Shown: positions 17,728 through 27,826, counted from the stretch's first letter. The stretch: 64,000 nucleotides of DNA from JBFMFR01 sp040752025 (GCA_040752025.1 JBFMFR010000033.1:17344-81343); one strand, 5' to 3'. Numbers and translations: made by a program. The notes: generated by a model from the letters alone, not told the origin.

Positions 17728-18982
17728 ATCTGGATAGGCGCTCCTGGCGATGATTGAGTTCTTCCAACCAGCGGCAGCGCTCGAAGGGAGTTACTTTAGC
17801 CTGTTGTACCAGCTCCACAGCGTTTTGTGTCCAGCGCGTGGCTTCTTCGTAATCTTTGCACTGGTGTTCATGGTATTTGGCTAACTCTATGCAAGCTGGC
17901 AGGTGCTGGTGGTGAGCGGCCTGCTCCCATAGAGCCACCGCGGCGGGGTAGTTTTGCTGGCGTTTGTGGATCAAAGCCAGGCGTTTGATGGCATCCAGCA
18001 GCACGTGGACGGGCAGGCGCTGGTTGTGGGCGTCTTCGTGCGGAACTTCTTGTTCCGCCTCCAGCCCGTGGATGTACAGGCGCGTGGCGGTTTCCAACTC
18101 GCCCAGATCTTCGAACAATTTGGCCAGGGCGATCAGGTCGACGCTGTGATGCCGTCCACCTTGTAACGGCTCATCTAGCAGCCCGCCCATGTGGTTGAGC
18201 AGCGCGGCCAGAGAAATGACGTCCATCGCGTTGTGATACATCACACCTTTGAGCGGCTCAGGGTCGCCGTCGCGCAGGTAATCAAAATACATTTCTGGAA
18301 TCATCCAGCCGGGTACATCCTCTTCCGTGCGCGCTGCTTCCAGGATTTGCACCTCCAGGTTGCCCAGGGTGCGGCTGGGCAGGCGTTCTCGCCACAGGCG
18401 GCGTGCCAGGTGCAGCAGGTCGATGTGCGCCAGTTCGCCGAAGGGTGATTGCCAGCCGTGTGTCATGAAGCGCGTTTGTAATAAAGGCACATCGAATGAT
18501 TTGCCGTTGAAGCTGACAATCGCCTGGCAGGGCGCCAGGAATTGCTCCAGGGCGATGAGCTGGGCTGTCTCCTCCACCGGGCTGCGCATGAAGAACTGCA
18601 CCAGGTGGAAGCATTCCTCCGGTTCCGCTTCGAAACGCCCGGCGCCGATCAAAAAGGCGTACGTACCGGTGCCTCCTGAAAGCCCTGTAGTTTCAGTGTC
18701 GAGGAAGGCGAAAGCCTGAGGCGGCAGATCCTGGATGCGCTCATCTTTCGCCCACTTTCCCAGGACGCGCAGCGAATTGACCAGCCGCAGCCCGGCGCTG
18801 CCGTAAGGCGCGTCAAGCGGCAGGCGCTGTTCTACGATGTAAGTTTCACCCTGCGGGGTTTGCAGCGGCTGGCCTCCCAGCGCCTGGTCCAGGGGCGCGG
18901 CCTGGCGAGGCGCTGGTGCGGGCAGGTCGCGCCCGCCTGTTTTTACACCCAGGGATTTGAGTCGTTCTTCGAGCGATGGCAC
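17690..18982 (-). CDS. mrfB: MrfB-type DEDDh exonuclease with C-terminal TPR-like helices
   Basis: The protein has 430 residues and belongs to the YprB/RNase_H_2 family. The exonuclease residues are all present: Asp95 and Glu97 in FLDTETTG, Asp164 in FNGKSFDVPLL, and His250/Asp254 in YHNAMDVISLA (DEDDh pattern). The last ~150 residues are helical repeats with a TPR look. In Bacillus subtilis the YprA/YprB pair (MrfA/MrfB) acts in a UvrABC-independent repair path for mitomycin C adducts, MrfB being the nuclease. Here too it lies next to the helicase gene, 69 bases downstream. The start is a GTG without a clear ribosome-binding site, so the N-terminus may differ slightly; the first ~40 residues look like a poorly conserved tail. 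Confidence 0.88.
   Translation of the reverse strand: MPSLEERLKSLGVKTGGRDLPAPAPRQAAPLDQALGGQPLQTPQGETYIVEQRLPLDAPYGSAGLRLVNSLRVLGKWAKDERIQDLPPQAFAFLDTETTGLSGGTGTYAFLIGAGRFEAEPEECFHLVQFFMRSPVEETAQLIALEQFLAPCQAIVSFNGKSFDVPLLQTRFMTHGWQSPFGELAHIDLLHLARRLWRERLPSRTLGNLEVQILEAARTEEDVPGWMIPEMYFDYLRDGDPEPLKGVMYHNAMDVISLAALLNHMGGLLDEPLQGGRHHSVDLIALAKLFEDLGELETATRLYIHGLEAEQEVPHEDAHNQRLPVHVLLDAIKRLALIHKRQQNYPAAVALWEQAAHHQHLPACIELAKYHEHQCKDYEEATRWTQNAVELVQQAKVTPFERCRWLEELNHRQERLSRYAASRAPQTPQA
18040..18058. repeat. GCGGAAC-ttctt-GTTCCGC palindrome (copy c)
   Basis: Seven-base arms flank a 5-base loop, in frame in the TPR part of mrfB (encoding about EAEQEVPH). Confidence 0.6.
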
Positions 18983-19051
18983 GGGGGGGATTCTATCACT
19001 TCTTAGCAGGACGAAGCCGGAGAAACTGGTTTTAGTCGAAAACCTGATTTC

Positions 19052-21652
19052 TCAAACTTGCTCTGCCAGCGCTTCCAGGAGCGACAGAGTCTCACGCTTA
19101 CCGCCTACGCCCTGCTCGCCGCCTGGGCCGACGCACGAGGGGCAGCCGTCGCTGCACGCACAGGCCGAGACCAATTGCCGCGCCCGCAGGATCAGGTCAT
19201 CGTGCAGTTCGAAAAGCCTCTGGCTGAAGCCGATCCCTGCGGGAATCTGGTCGTAAATCACCACGGTCGGTTGTCCATCGGTAATTGGCGATTGTGGATC
19301 GGCATGTACGCCCAGGTCGCCCACATCGCACATCAGCGAGAAGGGCGCCAGGTGGCTGAGTACATAGGCCAGCCCGGCCAAACCGCTGCGCACGCGCACG
19401 GCAGTCTCTACCCGGCGGTGGCAGGCGTGGCATAAAGTGACCAGGTTCTCCAAAACGTTGGCCTGTGCATAAGACGTGAACGTGCGGAAAGGCGTCTTAT
19501 GATGAACGTCGTGCGCTCGGCCCTGTTCTGGCGCTCCGCAGACCTGGCAGCGGTAGCCGTCGCGGGCGCGGGCCAGCTCGCGTTGAGCAGCCCAGTTGGG
19601 ACCGTAGTTGATCGGGTCATTGTTCCACAGGCCCTGCTGGCGCAGATGCTCCACGGTTTCTTCGCTGATCGAAAGCCAGTACCCCGTTGTGAGCAGTTCA
19701 GATGCGGGCATTGCTAGCGGCCCTATGCCGAGTTGCTCGTGGGTATACCATTTGACCATGCGGAAGCCGGTCACCTGTGAAGTGACCAGTATTTCTCCAT
19801 AGGCTTTTCCTCCTCCAGGGACTGGTTGTGACTGGTATTGTTCGATGAGAGATACGCTGGTTTCCTTGCTCGGTACAGTATAGTAATCGCTGCCGGTGGG
19901 GCGCAGCCAGGCGATGTTGGCTTCCATGTCCAGGTTCTCCACCAGGTAGGTCTGGCCTTCGTGTAGATAGATCGCCTGTGGATGGACCATCCAGTTGGCG
20001 CTGGCCTGATCCACCTGGCCGATGGTCACTGCCTGATCGTCTTGCCAGGTTTGCAGCAGCACGGCCTGGGCCGAAGCGCTGCGCAGCGAGATCTCCTGGG
20101 CCGGGTATTGGTCTGCCATCCAGAAATACTGCGAGCCAGCGTGGTGCAGGTTGCCCTGTCCTTCGAGAAAATCCAGGAATTCAGCCAGTTGCGCGGGCTC
20201 TACTCTACCGAAAGCATCGCCTTGCTGGAAGGGCAGTTCGAAAGCCGCGCAGCGCAGGTGCGCTAACAAGATCAAGAGGTTATCAGGGTTGATCAGGGCA
20301 TGTTCGGGGGAGCGCTCGAACAGGTACTCCGGATGGGCTGCTAAGAATTGATCCAGAGGGTCGGCAGTTGCTACCAGCAAAGCCAGGGCATCCTCCTGGC
20401 CGCGCCCGGCGCGTCCGGCTTGCTGCCAGGTGGCGGCGATGCTGCCTGGGTATCCGACCAATACGGCTGCACCCATCCCGCCGATGTCGATGCCTAACTC
20501 CAGGGCGTTGGTGGCAACTACCGTGCGCACGCTTCCCTGGCGCAAGCCCTCCTCGATGGCGCGGCGCTGCTGCGGCAGGTAGCCGCTGCGATAGCCGCGA
20601 ATTACCTCGGCCTGGCTGTCCTTCTCGTCATTCTCGTTCACGCGTTCTGATTGGGAACGTTGGGGGGCGCCAGGCTGCGCTGCGTTCGAGGGCAGTGCGG
20701 CGCGTTCGCGCAAATAGGCCAGGATTAGCTCGACCGTGCGGCGAGAGCGTCCGAAGATGATCGTCTGCTGGCGATAAGCCAGCAAATCTTCTGCCAGGCG
20801 CACGCTTTCTTGCAGGGCGCTGCGCCGCAAACCCAGATCGGCATCGACCACAGGCGGGTTGTAGAGCAGGAAATGCCGCTGGCCGCGCCCCGACCCATCT
20901 TCGGTCACCAGGCTGACCGGCGCCTCGATCAGTTTCTCCGCCAGCTCTGCCGGGTTGGCAATTGTGGCCGAAGCCAGCAGGAAGCGCGGTTGCGCGCCGT
21001 AGAAGCGCGCCAGGCGCTGCAAGCGCCGCAGCACGTTGGCAACGTGGGAACCGAACACGCCGCGGTACATGTGCATCTCGTCCAGCACCACGAACTGCAG
21101 TTGGCTGAGCACGTGTGCCCAGCGCGTATGGTGCGGCAGGATGCCTATGTGCAGCATATCCGGGTTGGTAATCAGCAGGCGCGCCTGGGAGCGCAGCCGG
21201 GCGCGGCTGTGCGCTGGGGTGTCGCCATCGTAGATTGCCACCGGTGGCGCGGCATCGCGCTGCATAGCGGGCAGCGCCTCCAGGAGAGCGTACAGGTTGG
21301 CAGCCTGATCCTGGGCCAGGGCCTTGGTAGGGAAGATGTACAGCGCGCATGCTTGCGGGTTGCGTAGCAGGTGGTCGAGTACAGACAGGTTGTAACACAG
21401 CGTTTTACCGCTGGCGGTGCCAGTAACCACAGCCACATGCTGTCCGGCCTGGCTGTGTTCCCATGCTTCTGCCTGGTGGGTGTAAAGTGCGGTAATGCCC
21501 AGGCTTTGCAAAGCGCTTTGCAAAGCCGGATGTAAATTGTCTGGTATCGGCAGATAGCGCGCTGGACGGGCAGGCAAGCTGCGCCAATCCGAAATGTTGC
21601 TGGCAATGCTTGCCTCGGCTCGCCAGTTGCTCAACAAACGGTCGAGTGACAT
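19052..21652 (-). CDS. mrfA: MrfA-type DEAD/DEAH helicase with an inserted HNH domain
   Basis: The protein has 866 residues and is superfamily 2. Motif I is TGTASGKT (77-84), motif II DEMH (191-194), and the second RecA domain shows GYRSGYLPQQRR, ATNALELGIDIGG and QQAGRAGRG. The C-terminus has the four-Cys zinc cluster of the MrfA family (Cys831, 833, 837, 840). Between the middle domain and this cluster is an HNH-type module: CQVC (702-705), HDVHHK (714-719) and NLVTLCHACH (736-745). In B. subtilis MrfA is a 3'-5' helicase working with MrfB on mitomycin C damage; that protein as I know it has no HNH module. The gene sits 6 bases behind the patatin gene and precedes mrfB. Confidence 0.9.
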   Translation of the reverse strand: MSLDRLLSNWRAEASIASNISDWRSLPARPARYLPIPDNLHPALQSALQSLGITALYTHQAEAWEHSQAGQHVAVVTGTASGKTLCYNLSVLDHLLRNPQACALYIFPTKALAQDQAANLYALLEALPAMQRDAAPPVAIYDGDTPAHSRARLRSQARLLITNPDMLHIGILPHHTRWAHVLSQLQFVVLDEMHMYRGVFGSHVANVLRRLQRLARFYGAQPRFLLASATIANPAELAEKLIEAPVSLVTEDGSGRGQRHFLLYNPPVVDADLGLRRSALQESVRLAEDLLAYRQQTIIFGRSRRTVELILAYLRERAALPSNAAQPGAPQRSQSERVNENDEKDSQAEVIRGYRSGYLPQQRRAIEEGLRQGSVRTVVATNALELGIDIGGMGAAVLVGYPGSIAATWQQAGRAGRGQEDALALLVATADPLDQFLAAHPEYLFERSPEHALINPDNLLILLAHLRCAAFELPFQQGDAFGRVEPAQLAEFLDFLEGQGNLHHAGSQYFWMADQYPAQEISLRSASAQAVLLQTWQDDQAVTIGQVDQASANWMVHPQAIYLHEGQTYLVENLDMEANIAWLRPTGSDYYTVPSKETSVSLIEQYQSQPVPGGGKAYGEILVTSQVTGFRMVKWYTHEQLGIGPLAMPASELLTTGYWLSISEETVEHLRQQGLWNNDPINYGPNWAAQRELARARDGYRCQVCGAPEQGRAHDVHHKTPFRTFTSYAQANVLENLVTLCHACHRRVETAVRVRSGLAGLAYVLSHLAPFSLMCDVGDLGVHADPQSPITDGQPTVVIYDQIPAGIGFSQRLFELHDDLILRARQLVSACACSDGCPSCVGPGGEQGVGGKRETLSLLEALAEQV

Positions 21653-21658
21653 ACTGGC

Positions 21659-22882
21659 TTAGACTTCCTTGCTTGCAGCACCGAGATCGGGGAAATGGCC
21701 CCGAAAGGCGCGCTCGGCAGCCTGGTAACCGAGCAAGATCAGTTGTTCGGTGCGTTCATCGTAATCCAGGATGCGCGCGGCCGGGAAGAATTTCTCCGGA
21801 GCTACGACCACCACGTTTACCTGGCGGTAGCGCGGTTGGAAGGTCTCGGTCGGGGATGATCCTGCGCCATCCTGTTGGGTAGATTTCAGTCTTTGGGCGT
21901 GCTCGCGTTCCATCTGTGCCAGCCGGTTGTAAGCTTCGGTGATGCGCAGGCGCTCGCGAAAAGTAGCCAGCAGCGCCCAATCCAGTGTGACCGTCAGGGC
22001 TTCGCTGAATGAACTGGGTAAGGGTAGATCCCGTTCGTCGATCACGCCGTCCTGGTTGCGATCCACCCAGGGTGTCATCATCACGACAACGACTTCCATG
22101 GGCGTTTCGATCGGCCATTCCTGGGCGGCGTCCAGCGCGCCGCTCAAGGGTGTATTGGCGACGACCGCGCCGTCCCAATAAACTTCTGCGGTTTGCTCAT
22201 CATACGTCCAGGGATAAACCAGCGGGATGCTGCAACTGGCCAGGATGCGCTGTAGATCGATGCCCGGGATGACATCCGGGCGAGGCTCGCCGGAATTGCG
22301 TTGGGTGATCACCCGGTTGCTGAAAGTTACCCGCTCGCCAGTGCGCACGTTGGTGGCGTTGATCAGCAAGGTGCGCTGGCTGTCAGCAATTTTCTGCAGA
22401 TCGATGTGCAGTTTGGTCTCCAGGGTGCGTTTGAGCGGCCCGGTATCCAGCAGGTTGCTCCAGCGCCCAACCAGGCGATCCGTCAGCCAGCGTGGGCCGA
22501 TCGAAATCCAGGATTCCTGTGGAGTGGGCGAGGTAGCCTGTTCGGAGGGCACTTTGGGGAGCTTAACGCCGATGAACTGGCGCAGCAGCAAGTTAGAGAT
22601 CCAGCGGGTCGCGCCGCGCATGCCCGGTGGAAGCCCCTGGATATCGTGTTCACGCAGCCCTCGCCAGATGTTTTCCATCTCATCGGCAGTGATCCCCTGG
22701 ACGATTGCGGCTCCATTGACCGCTCCGATGGAAGTCCCGACCACGATATTTGCTTCCCAGGCTCCCTGGTGGGCCGGGTCGACTCCAGGCTTGGCTGCCT
22801 GGCTGAGATATTTATAAACGCCGGCGTGAAAAGCGCCGCGGCCCCCACCGCCGGACAGAATTAGCGTGCGAACGGTCGTCAT
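21659..22882 (-). CDS. Patatin-like phospholipase
   Basis: The start is placed at 22882 (MTTVRTLILSGGGGRG), where GGGAG lies upstream and the gene begins 4 bases after the ROK stop; the longer frame would overlap that gene by about 80 bases. The protein has 407 residues. The catalytic dyad is clear: oxyanion loop GGGGRG (11-16), nucleophile Ser51 in GTSIG, and Asp237 in YWDGAV. Patatins release fatty acids from membrane lipids. There is no signal peptide, so it acts on the cytosolic side. An Asp-rich stretch (DRNQDGVIDERDLP, ~272-285) looks like an EF-hand-type calcium loop, hinting at calcium control. It is embedded in the kinase-to-mrfAB run. Confidence 0.87.
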   Translation of the reverse strand: MTTVRTLILSGGGGRGAFHAGVYKYLSQAAKPGVDPAHQGAWEANIVVGTSIGAVNGAAIVQGITADEMENIWRGLREHDIQGLPPGMRGATRWISNLLLRQFIGVKLPKVPSEQATSPTPQESWISIGPRWLTDRLVGRWSNLLDTGPLKRTLETKLHIDLQKIADSQRTLLINATNVRTGERVTFSNRVITQRNSGEPRPDVIPGIDLQRILASCSIPLVYPWTYDEQTAEVYWDGAVVANTPLSGALDAAQEWPIETPMEVVVVMMTPWVDRNQDGVIDERDLPLPSSFSEALTVTLDWALLATFRERLRITEAYNRLAQMEREHAQRLKSTQQDGAGSSPTETFQPRYRQVNVVVVAPEKFFPAARILDYDERTEQLILLGYQAAERAFRGHFPDLGAASKEV

Positions 22883-22886
22883 AATC

Positions 22887-23972
22887 TTACTCCCTCGAAT
22901 CCAGGCTAAGTCTCTCGGGCTGCAAGCAGCTTTGCGCCAGGGCCACTGCGCCCCATAATGGCGCATCGTCGCCGAGCGCCGCGGGTATGATCTCGAATTC
23001 TATTTCGGGCAGGGCGGTCTGGCGCGCGGCCTGGCGTACGCTTTGCCAAAAGAGCTCTCCCGACTTGGTTACACCACCCCCCAGGATGAATCGCTGTGGA
23101 TTGATCAGGTTGGCCGCGTTGCCAATGCCAGTCCCCAGGGCGCTGGCTCCGCGCATGAGGATGCGCCGGGCCAGCCCATCGCCTTGCAGGGCTGCCTGAC
23201 TGATGTGTACCGCGGTCAGGTTTTGCAGGTCCCCCTGTACCAGGTCTAACAGCACACCGCCCTCCTCAGGGGGTAGCGCATGCAGCGGGTTCGCGCCGAG
23301 TTTCTGGATGGACTCCTGAAGCTGTTCCCGGGCATCGGCTGCCATGTAGGGACCGGATGCCAGGCGTTCAACGCAGCCGCGCTTCCCGCACAGGCACAAT
23401 GGCCCATTTGGATCGACCACGGTGTGCCCGATTTCGCCGGCCATGCTCTGAGCGCCGTGCCAGGGTCGTCCGTTCAAGATCCAGCCTCCACCGACCCCGG
23501 TGCTGATGGTGATATACATCAGGCTGTCGCAACCACGACCGGCGCCGAAAAGGTGCTCGCCCAATGCAGCCACGTTGGCGTCATTATCTACGCGAGCAGG
23601 GATGCCTAACGCTGTTTGTAAATAGACCGCCAGTGAGATGTTCTCCCAGCCGGGAACGTGGTGCGACAGGCGCACCGTGCCGGTCGCCGCCTCCACCGGC
23701 CCTCCGAAGCTTACACCGACTGCAGCCAGTTGCTTCCCTTCCGCAAGCCTGTGCGACAACGCCAGGATCGTATCCAGATCGTACTGCGCGTTGGCCTCGG
23801 GCGGTGAATAAACACGTTCGAAAGCCTGCCATCCCTGGGCGAGCAGGCTCGCTTGAGCTTGCCCGGGTCGCCAGGCGACCAGCGCTGCGGAATGTTTTGT
23901 GCCGCCGAAATCTAGTGCCAGCAGCCACAGTTTTTCCGCCTCAGGCAGATTGGCGTAAGAGATGGGTGGCAT
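22887..23972 (-). CDS. ROK-family sugar kinase
   Basis: The ATG at 23972 is preferred over an upstream in-frame TTG at 23987. About 361 residues. Phosphate-binding loop LDFGGTKHSAAL, catalytic Asp in RVDNDANVAALGE, ISTGVGGGWILNG, and the ROK zinc motif CLCGKRGCVE are all seen, plus the GEIGHTVV His ligand. No N-terminal helix-turn-helix is present, so it is a kinase (glucokinase-like) and not a ROK repressor. It phosphorylates a hexose or amino sugar at the expense of ATP; the exact sugar is not determined. It starts 30 bases behind the pseudokinase stop and is tightly followed by the patatin gene. Confidence 0.88.
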   Translation of the reverse strand: MPPISYANLPEAEKLWLLALDFGGTKHSAALVAWRPGQAQASLLAQGWQAFERVYSPPEANAQYDLDTILALSHRLAEGKQLAAVGVSFGGPVEAATGTVRLSHHVPGWENISLAVYLQTALGIPARVDNDANVAALGEHLFGAGRGCDSLMYITISTGVGGGWILNGRPWHGAQSMAGEIGHTVVDPNGPLCLCGKRGCVERLASGPYMAADAREQLQESIQKLGANPLHALPPEEGGVLLDLVQGDLQNLTAVHISQAALQGDGLARRILMRGASALGTGIGNAANLINPQRFILGGGVTKSGELFWQSVRQAARQTALPEIEFEIIPAALGDDAPLWGAVALAQSCLQPERLSLDSRE

Positions 23973-24001
23973 TTTGCCCGCGGTCAACCAGCGTTATGCG
24001 C

Positions 24002-27000
24002 TTATTCGATCAGTACTTCAACCGTCTTAGTGTTGTTAGCAGGGACAGGATCGACCTCGTTGGCTTTGACTTCGAACTGACTGACGATTGATCCGGGCGT
24101 GACGGGTGTAATGATCACAATTTCGATTTGAATTGTGGTGCCGACCGCCAGGCTGCCGATGTTACAGGTCACCTGGTTTACGTTTACCGTGCAGATGGGC
24201 GCTCCAGGGTTGGATGACAGGAACGTGACCCCAACCGGAAGCTGGTCGGTCACAACCACGCCGCTGGCGTTGACTGGGCCGGTGTTCGTAATGTTGATCG
24301 TGTAAGTCAGCGGGGTGTTGACCGTCATTGTAATCGGGGCAATCACGGAGATGCTCAGGTCCGTCTTTGGAACAATCGTAGTAACATCGATAACGCTCTT
24401 GTTGTTTGTCCCTGGATCGATCGGCGAGGAGAGCGTAACCGTGTTTTCGATTGTGCCGGTGGCGCTGGGTTTTACCGTGCCGTTGGCGTTGATCGTGATC
24501 GAGCTGCCGGGGTTCAGGTTTACGTTTACGTTGATATTGCCGCTTTGTGCGCCAGTGACCGAGCAACTGGATCCAGGAGATGGGTTGCACGTCCAGGTCA
24601 TGCCAGTCAGGGCATCGGGGAAGAAGTCTTGAATTGAAACGCCCGTTGCTGCGCTTGGCCCTCCGTTGGTAGCTACGATCGAGTAAGAAGTCGGCTCTCC
24701 GGGTGCGATTGTTGTGCGATTGTCGGTGACTGTTAGGGCATAGCTCACCTTGGGCGTGAGTGTATCTGTATCCACGGCCAGGTTATCGACGGTATTGGAC
24801 TCGGTGACGCCAGACGGTGCAGTTACGCTGGCGGTGTTGATCAACAGGCCGGTCGCATTGGGCGAAACCGTTGCGCTGACGATGAAAGTCGCTGTCCCGT
24901 TGACTGCCAGGTCGACGCGTGCATCGATGTTCCCGTTCCCGTTAGCATTTACACAGCGCGAACCTCCGGTTGCGCTGCACGTCCAACTAGGGCTGACCAG
25001 AACGCTGGGCAGGCTGTTGATCACCTGGGCGTTGGTGACCGCGCCAGGTCCTTTATTGGTCACCAGGATCGTGTAAGCCACGCTGGTGCCAGGGATCGAT
25101 GAGTTGACCCCATTGTTCATTGCGATCATCAGGTCAGTGCTTGGGATGGCGGTTGTAGGCACCAGTGTGGGCGTTCCCGTAACAGTCGGTGTGGGCGTTT
25201 TGAAGCCGGGTGTGGCCGTTGCTGGATGGAGCGGGTCAGGATCTATGGCATCATCCAGGCCATCGCCATCCGTGTCTCTTTTCAGTGGGTCCAGGCCGCG
25301 CTGCACCTCGACGCCGTCCTTCAAGCCATCCACATCGCTGTCGGCGATCAGCGGGAACGTTTTATATTTGTTGACCTCATCGCCATCACTCAGGCCGTCT
25401 TCGTCCGTATCGGCCACATCGGGTCGTGTGAGGTAAAGCAATTCCTGGCCATTTGGCAGGCCATCCTGATCATCGTCGGCTTCTGACCAGGTAGCGGTAG
25501 ATGTGACGGCTGCAAGTGTGGCCTGGTTGGCGTTTGAGAGTGCATCTGCGGTTAGCGTGAGCGCTTGAGCAGTGCCCTGGGTAACCTGGGCCAGGGCGGT
25601 CTGATTGGCTGTATCGGTTTGCCGGGCAGCCCGTGAAGGTGAGGTGACCTGGTTGATAAATATTAATGTAATGCATGCCAGTATGATGCACAATGACGCC
25701 AGTGCGATCGGCGTCCAGGCCGGCACCAGCCCGCGGCTAGTCACCTCACCAGGGTGGGTTTGGTAAGGACCGGCCTGTGAACTGACCAGTGCATTGAACG
25801 TATGCCGCATCTCCCCGCCCAGCAAGCGCGGTTGGGCCAGCGATGGGCGAAATTCCACCACCGCCGAATGACCGGGCGGCACGGTGACCCTGGCCTGAGG
25901 CGGGTCGAACGCCAATTCTCGCTGCGGGTCGTCCCAACCGATGGTGAATGTTTCGGGCAGGTTACCCTGGTTTTGCACCACCACCTGGGCTGTTTTGCCT
26001 GCCAGCAGTTGTTTGGGGCGCAGCTCGCTGCTGAATTGAGAAAAGGCAGCCAGGGTCAGCGCCAGCCGTACTTCGACGCCCTCGGCAGGCTTGTTCTGGC
26101 TGATCGCGCGCAGCGTGACCATGTGCCGCCCGGCGCGACTTTCGGCGGCGCGCGGCGGGCGGAAATGGATTTGCACTTCGCGCTGCCCGTTGGCTGGCAG
26201 GCTGACTGATTGCGGGCGGTTGGGAATCCATTCCAATGGCACGCCCTCGAAGTTCAAGCGCAGCGTTTCCGGCGACTGGCCGCGATTGAACAGCAAGAGA
26301 GACGCCACCACGCTGTTGCCCGGGGCTACCGACAGGTTCGGCGAGTCGATGAAAACACCGATCAACCCTTGCCCGGAGCTGAACTTGATCTGGGATGGGT
26401 TCACCACGCTGCCGTCCGGCCGCTGCATGGCCACCTCGGTCTGCGGTGGCGGGGAAGTCACCGGTTGGGTGGGCGGCGGCGCATTCGCCGGCACGGGTGT
26501 CGTTGTCTGTGGTGGCTTTGCCGCCGGCGTTGGCGCGGCAACGGTGGTTTTCTCTTGCCCGGCGCGTTCCAGGCGCAACCAGACTTCACCCATGCGCACA
26601 TTTTCGCCGGGTAGCCAGGGGTATGGCGTGTTGGGCGGCAGGCGTTTATCCTCGAGATAAGTGCCGTTCATGCTGCCCAGGTCGTGTATCTGGTAGGTGT
26701 TCCCATCGAAGTCGACTCGAGCGTGTTGGCGAGAAATGCCGGGGTAACTCAGCACAATATCGTTTTCGGAACTGCGCCCGAAGCTGAGTCCCTCGGGTTT
26801 CATGGCGAGCGTGCGCACGGTACTGTCGACTAATAGAATATGGATTTTGTCCTGGCTGATGTCCATAGCAGAGTCCTGTTGGGTGGCTGGGGTTACTGCG
26901 GGTGGTTTGGCTGAGCTGTCCATAACCGCGTCGGCGCTGCGATAAACGCTCAGCAGTCCCACTGCTTGATTCAAGCCGGCTGGAGCCGAAGTGATAGAAG

Positions 27001-27826
27001 CTGCCTGAGGCAGCACAGCTTGCAGCGCCTGGGCCATGCTCGCCGCGTCGGGGTATCGTTGGTTTGCCTGTTGAGAGACCGCTTTGAGGATGATTTTCTC
27101 CAGTTCTTCGGGCAAGTCCGGCCTGAGGATGCTGGCTGGCAGGAAAGGCACTGATTCGGGTAAATTATCTGCGCCGGCCGTGCCACGCGACGGGGCTTTA
27201 CCGGCAACCAACTCATAAAGCAAAGCGCCTGCCGCGTAGATGTCACCCAGCGAGTTGATTTTACCTCCACCAGCCTGCTCTGGAGCCTCATAAGCCTGCG
27301 CGCTGGCCCGGGTGGGTGTTTCTGAGTTGATCAAACCCAGGTTGGTCAGCACTGGCTGGTAGGGCAGCTCTTCACCGGCTTCCTCTTGCAGCAGAATGTT
27401 CTCGGGCTGCAAATCGCCGTGTAGAACGCCTCGCTGGTGTGCGTAGCTCAGAGTATGGCATATCTGCTGGATGAGTTGAACAGCTTCTGCCAGGCCGATC
27501 CACACACCTTGCTGGCGCATCGCCTCCAGGGTTTGGTGCAGGTTGGGTCCAGGGATGAACTCGCGTACCAGGTAGGCCCAGCCCTCCCTTTGGCCGAAAT
27601 CCAAGATGCGGGCGATGCCAGGATGCCGCCAGTGCAGCGCCGCCCGGCCCAGTTGCTGGGCTTGCTCGTGAGGAACCGTCTGCGGGTCGAGCAGGTGCAG
27701 CACCACGCCTCGATCGAACTTGGGATCGTACGCTTTGTAAAGTTCTCCCCAGCGGTCTTTACCCAGTTGGGAGAGCACCTGGTAGCGATCTATGTTCTGG
27801 TCGATGAGCGGGCTTGGCTTTGGCAT
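24002..27826 (-). CDS. Transmembrane pseudokinase with FHA, TSP3 and DUF11 domains
   Basis: The protein has 1274 residues and AGGAG before the ATG. Residues ~10-270 have a Ser/Thr kinase fold but every catalytic motif is broken: the glycine loop reads GKDRWG, the VAIK lysine is His44 (VVLH), the helix-C Glu is lost, HRDIKPSN reads HGDLQPEN (137-142), and DFG reads NLG (162-164). An FHA domain follows (~340-425; FGRSSENDIVLSY, SRQHARVD, NGTYL). Then come Ig-like domains, one membrane helix (~706-730), thrombospondin type 3 Asp-rich repeats (DTDEDGLSDGDE, DTDGDGLDDAID) and three DUF11 domains outside. It is the paralogue of the active kinase immediately upstream, 57 bases away. A signalling partner or allosteric scaffold is the likely role, with FHA binding phosphothreonine. 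Confidence 0.88.
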   Translation of the reverse strand: MPKPSPLIDQNIDRYQVLSQLGKDRWGELYKAYDPKFDRGVVLHLLDPQTVPHEQAQQLGRAALHWRHPGIARILDFGQREGWAYLVREFIPGPNLHQTLEAMRQQGVWIGLAEAVQLIQQICHTLSYAHQRGVLHGDLQPENILLQEEAGEELPYQPVLTNLGLINSETPTRASAQAYEAPEQAGGGKINSLGDIYAAGALLYELVAGKAPSRGTAGADNLPESVPFLPASILRPDLPEELEKIILKAVSQQANQRYPDAASMAQALQAVLPQAASITSAPAGLNQAVGLLSVYRSADAVMDSSAKPPAVTPATQQDSAMDISQDKIHILLVDSTVRTLAMKPEGLSFGRSSENDIVLSYPGISRQHARVDFDGNTYQIHDLGSMNGTYLEDKRLPPNTPYPWLPGENVRMGEVWLRLERAGQEKTTVAAPTPAAKPPQTTTPVPANAPPPTQPVTSPPPQTEVAMQRPDGSVVNPSQIKFSSGQGLIGVFIDSPNLSVAPGNSVVASLLLFNRGQSPETLRLNFEGVPLEWIPNRPQSVSLPANGQREVQIHFRPPRAAESRAGRHMVTLRAISQNKPAEGVEVRLALTLAAFSQFSSELRPKQLLAGKTAQVVVQNQGNLPETFTIGWDDPQRELAFDPPQARVTVPPGHSAVVEFRPSLAQPRLLGGEMRHTFNALVSSQAGPYQTHPGEVTSRGLVPAWTPIALASLCIILACITLIFINQVTSPSRAARQTDTANQTALAQVTQGTAQALTLTADALSNANQATLAAVTSTATWSEADDDQDGLPNGQELLYLTRPDVADTDEDGLSDGDEVNKYKTFPLIADSDVDGLKDGVEVQRGLDPLKRDTDGDGLDDAIDPDPLHPATATPGFKTPTPTVTGTPTLVPTTAIPSTDLMIAMNNGVNSSIPGTSVAYTILVTNKGPGAVTNAQVINSLPSVLVSPSWTCSATGGSRCVNANGNGNIDARVDLAVNGTATFIVSATVSPNATGLLINTASVTAPSGVTESNTVDNLAVDTDTLTPKVSYALTVTDNRTTIAPGEPTSYSIVATNGGPSAATGVSIQDFFPDALTGMTWTCNPSPGSSCSVTGAQSGNINVNVNLNPGSSITINANGTVKPSATGTIENTVTLSSPIDPGTNNKSVIDVTTIVPKTDLSISVIAPITMTVNTPLTYTINITNTGPVNASGVVVTDQLPVGVTFLSSNPGAPICTVNVNQVTCNIGSLAVGTTIQIEIVIITPVTPGSIVSQFEVKANEVDPVPANNTKTVEVLIE

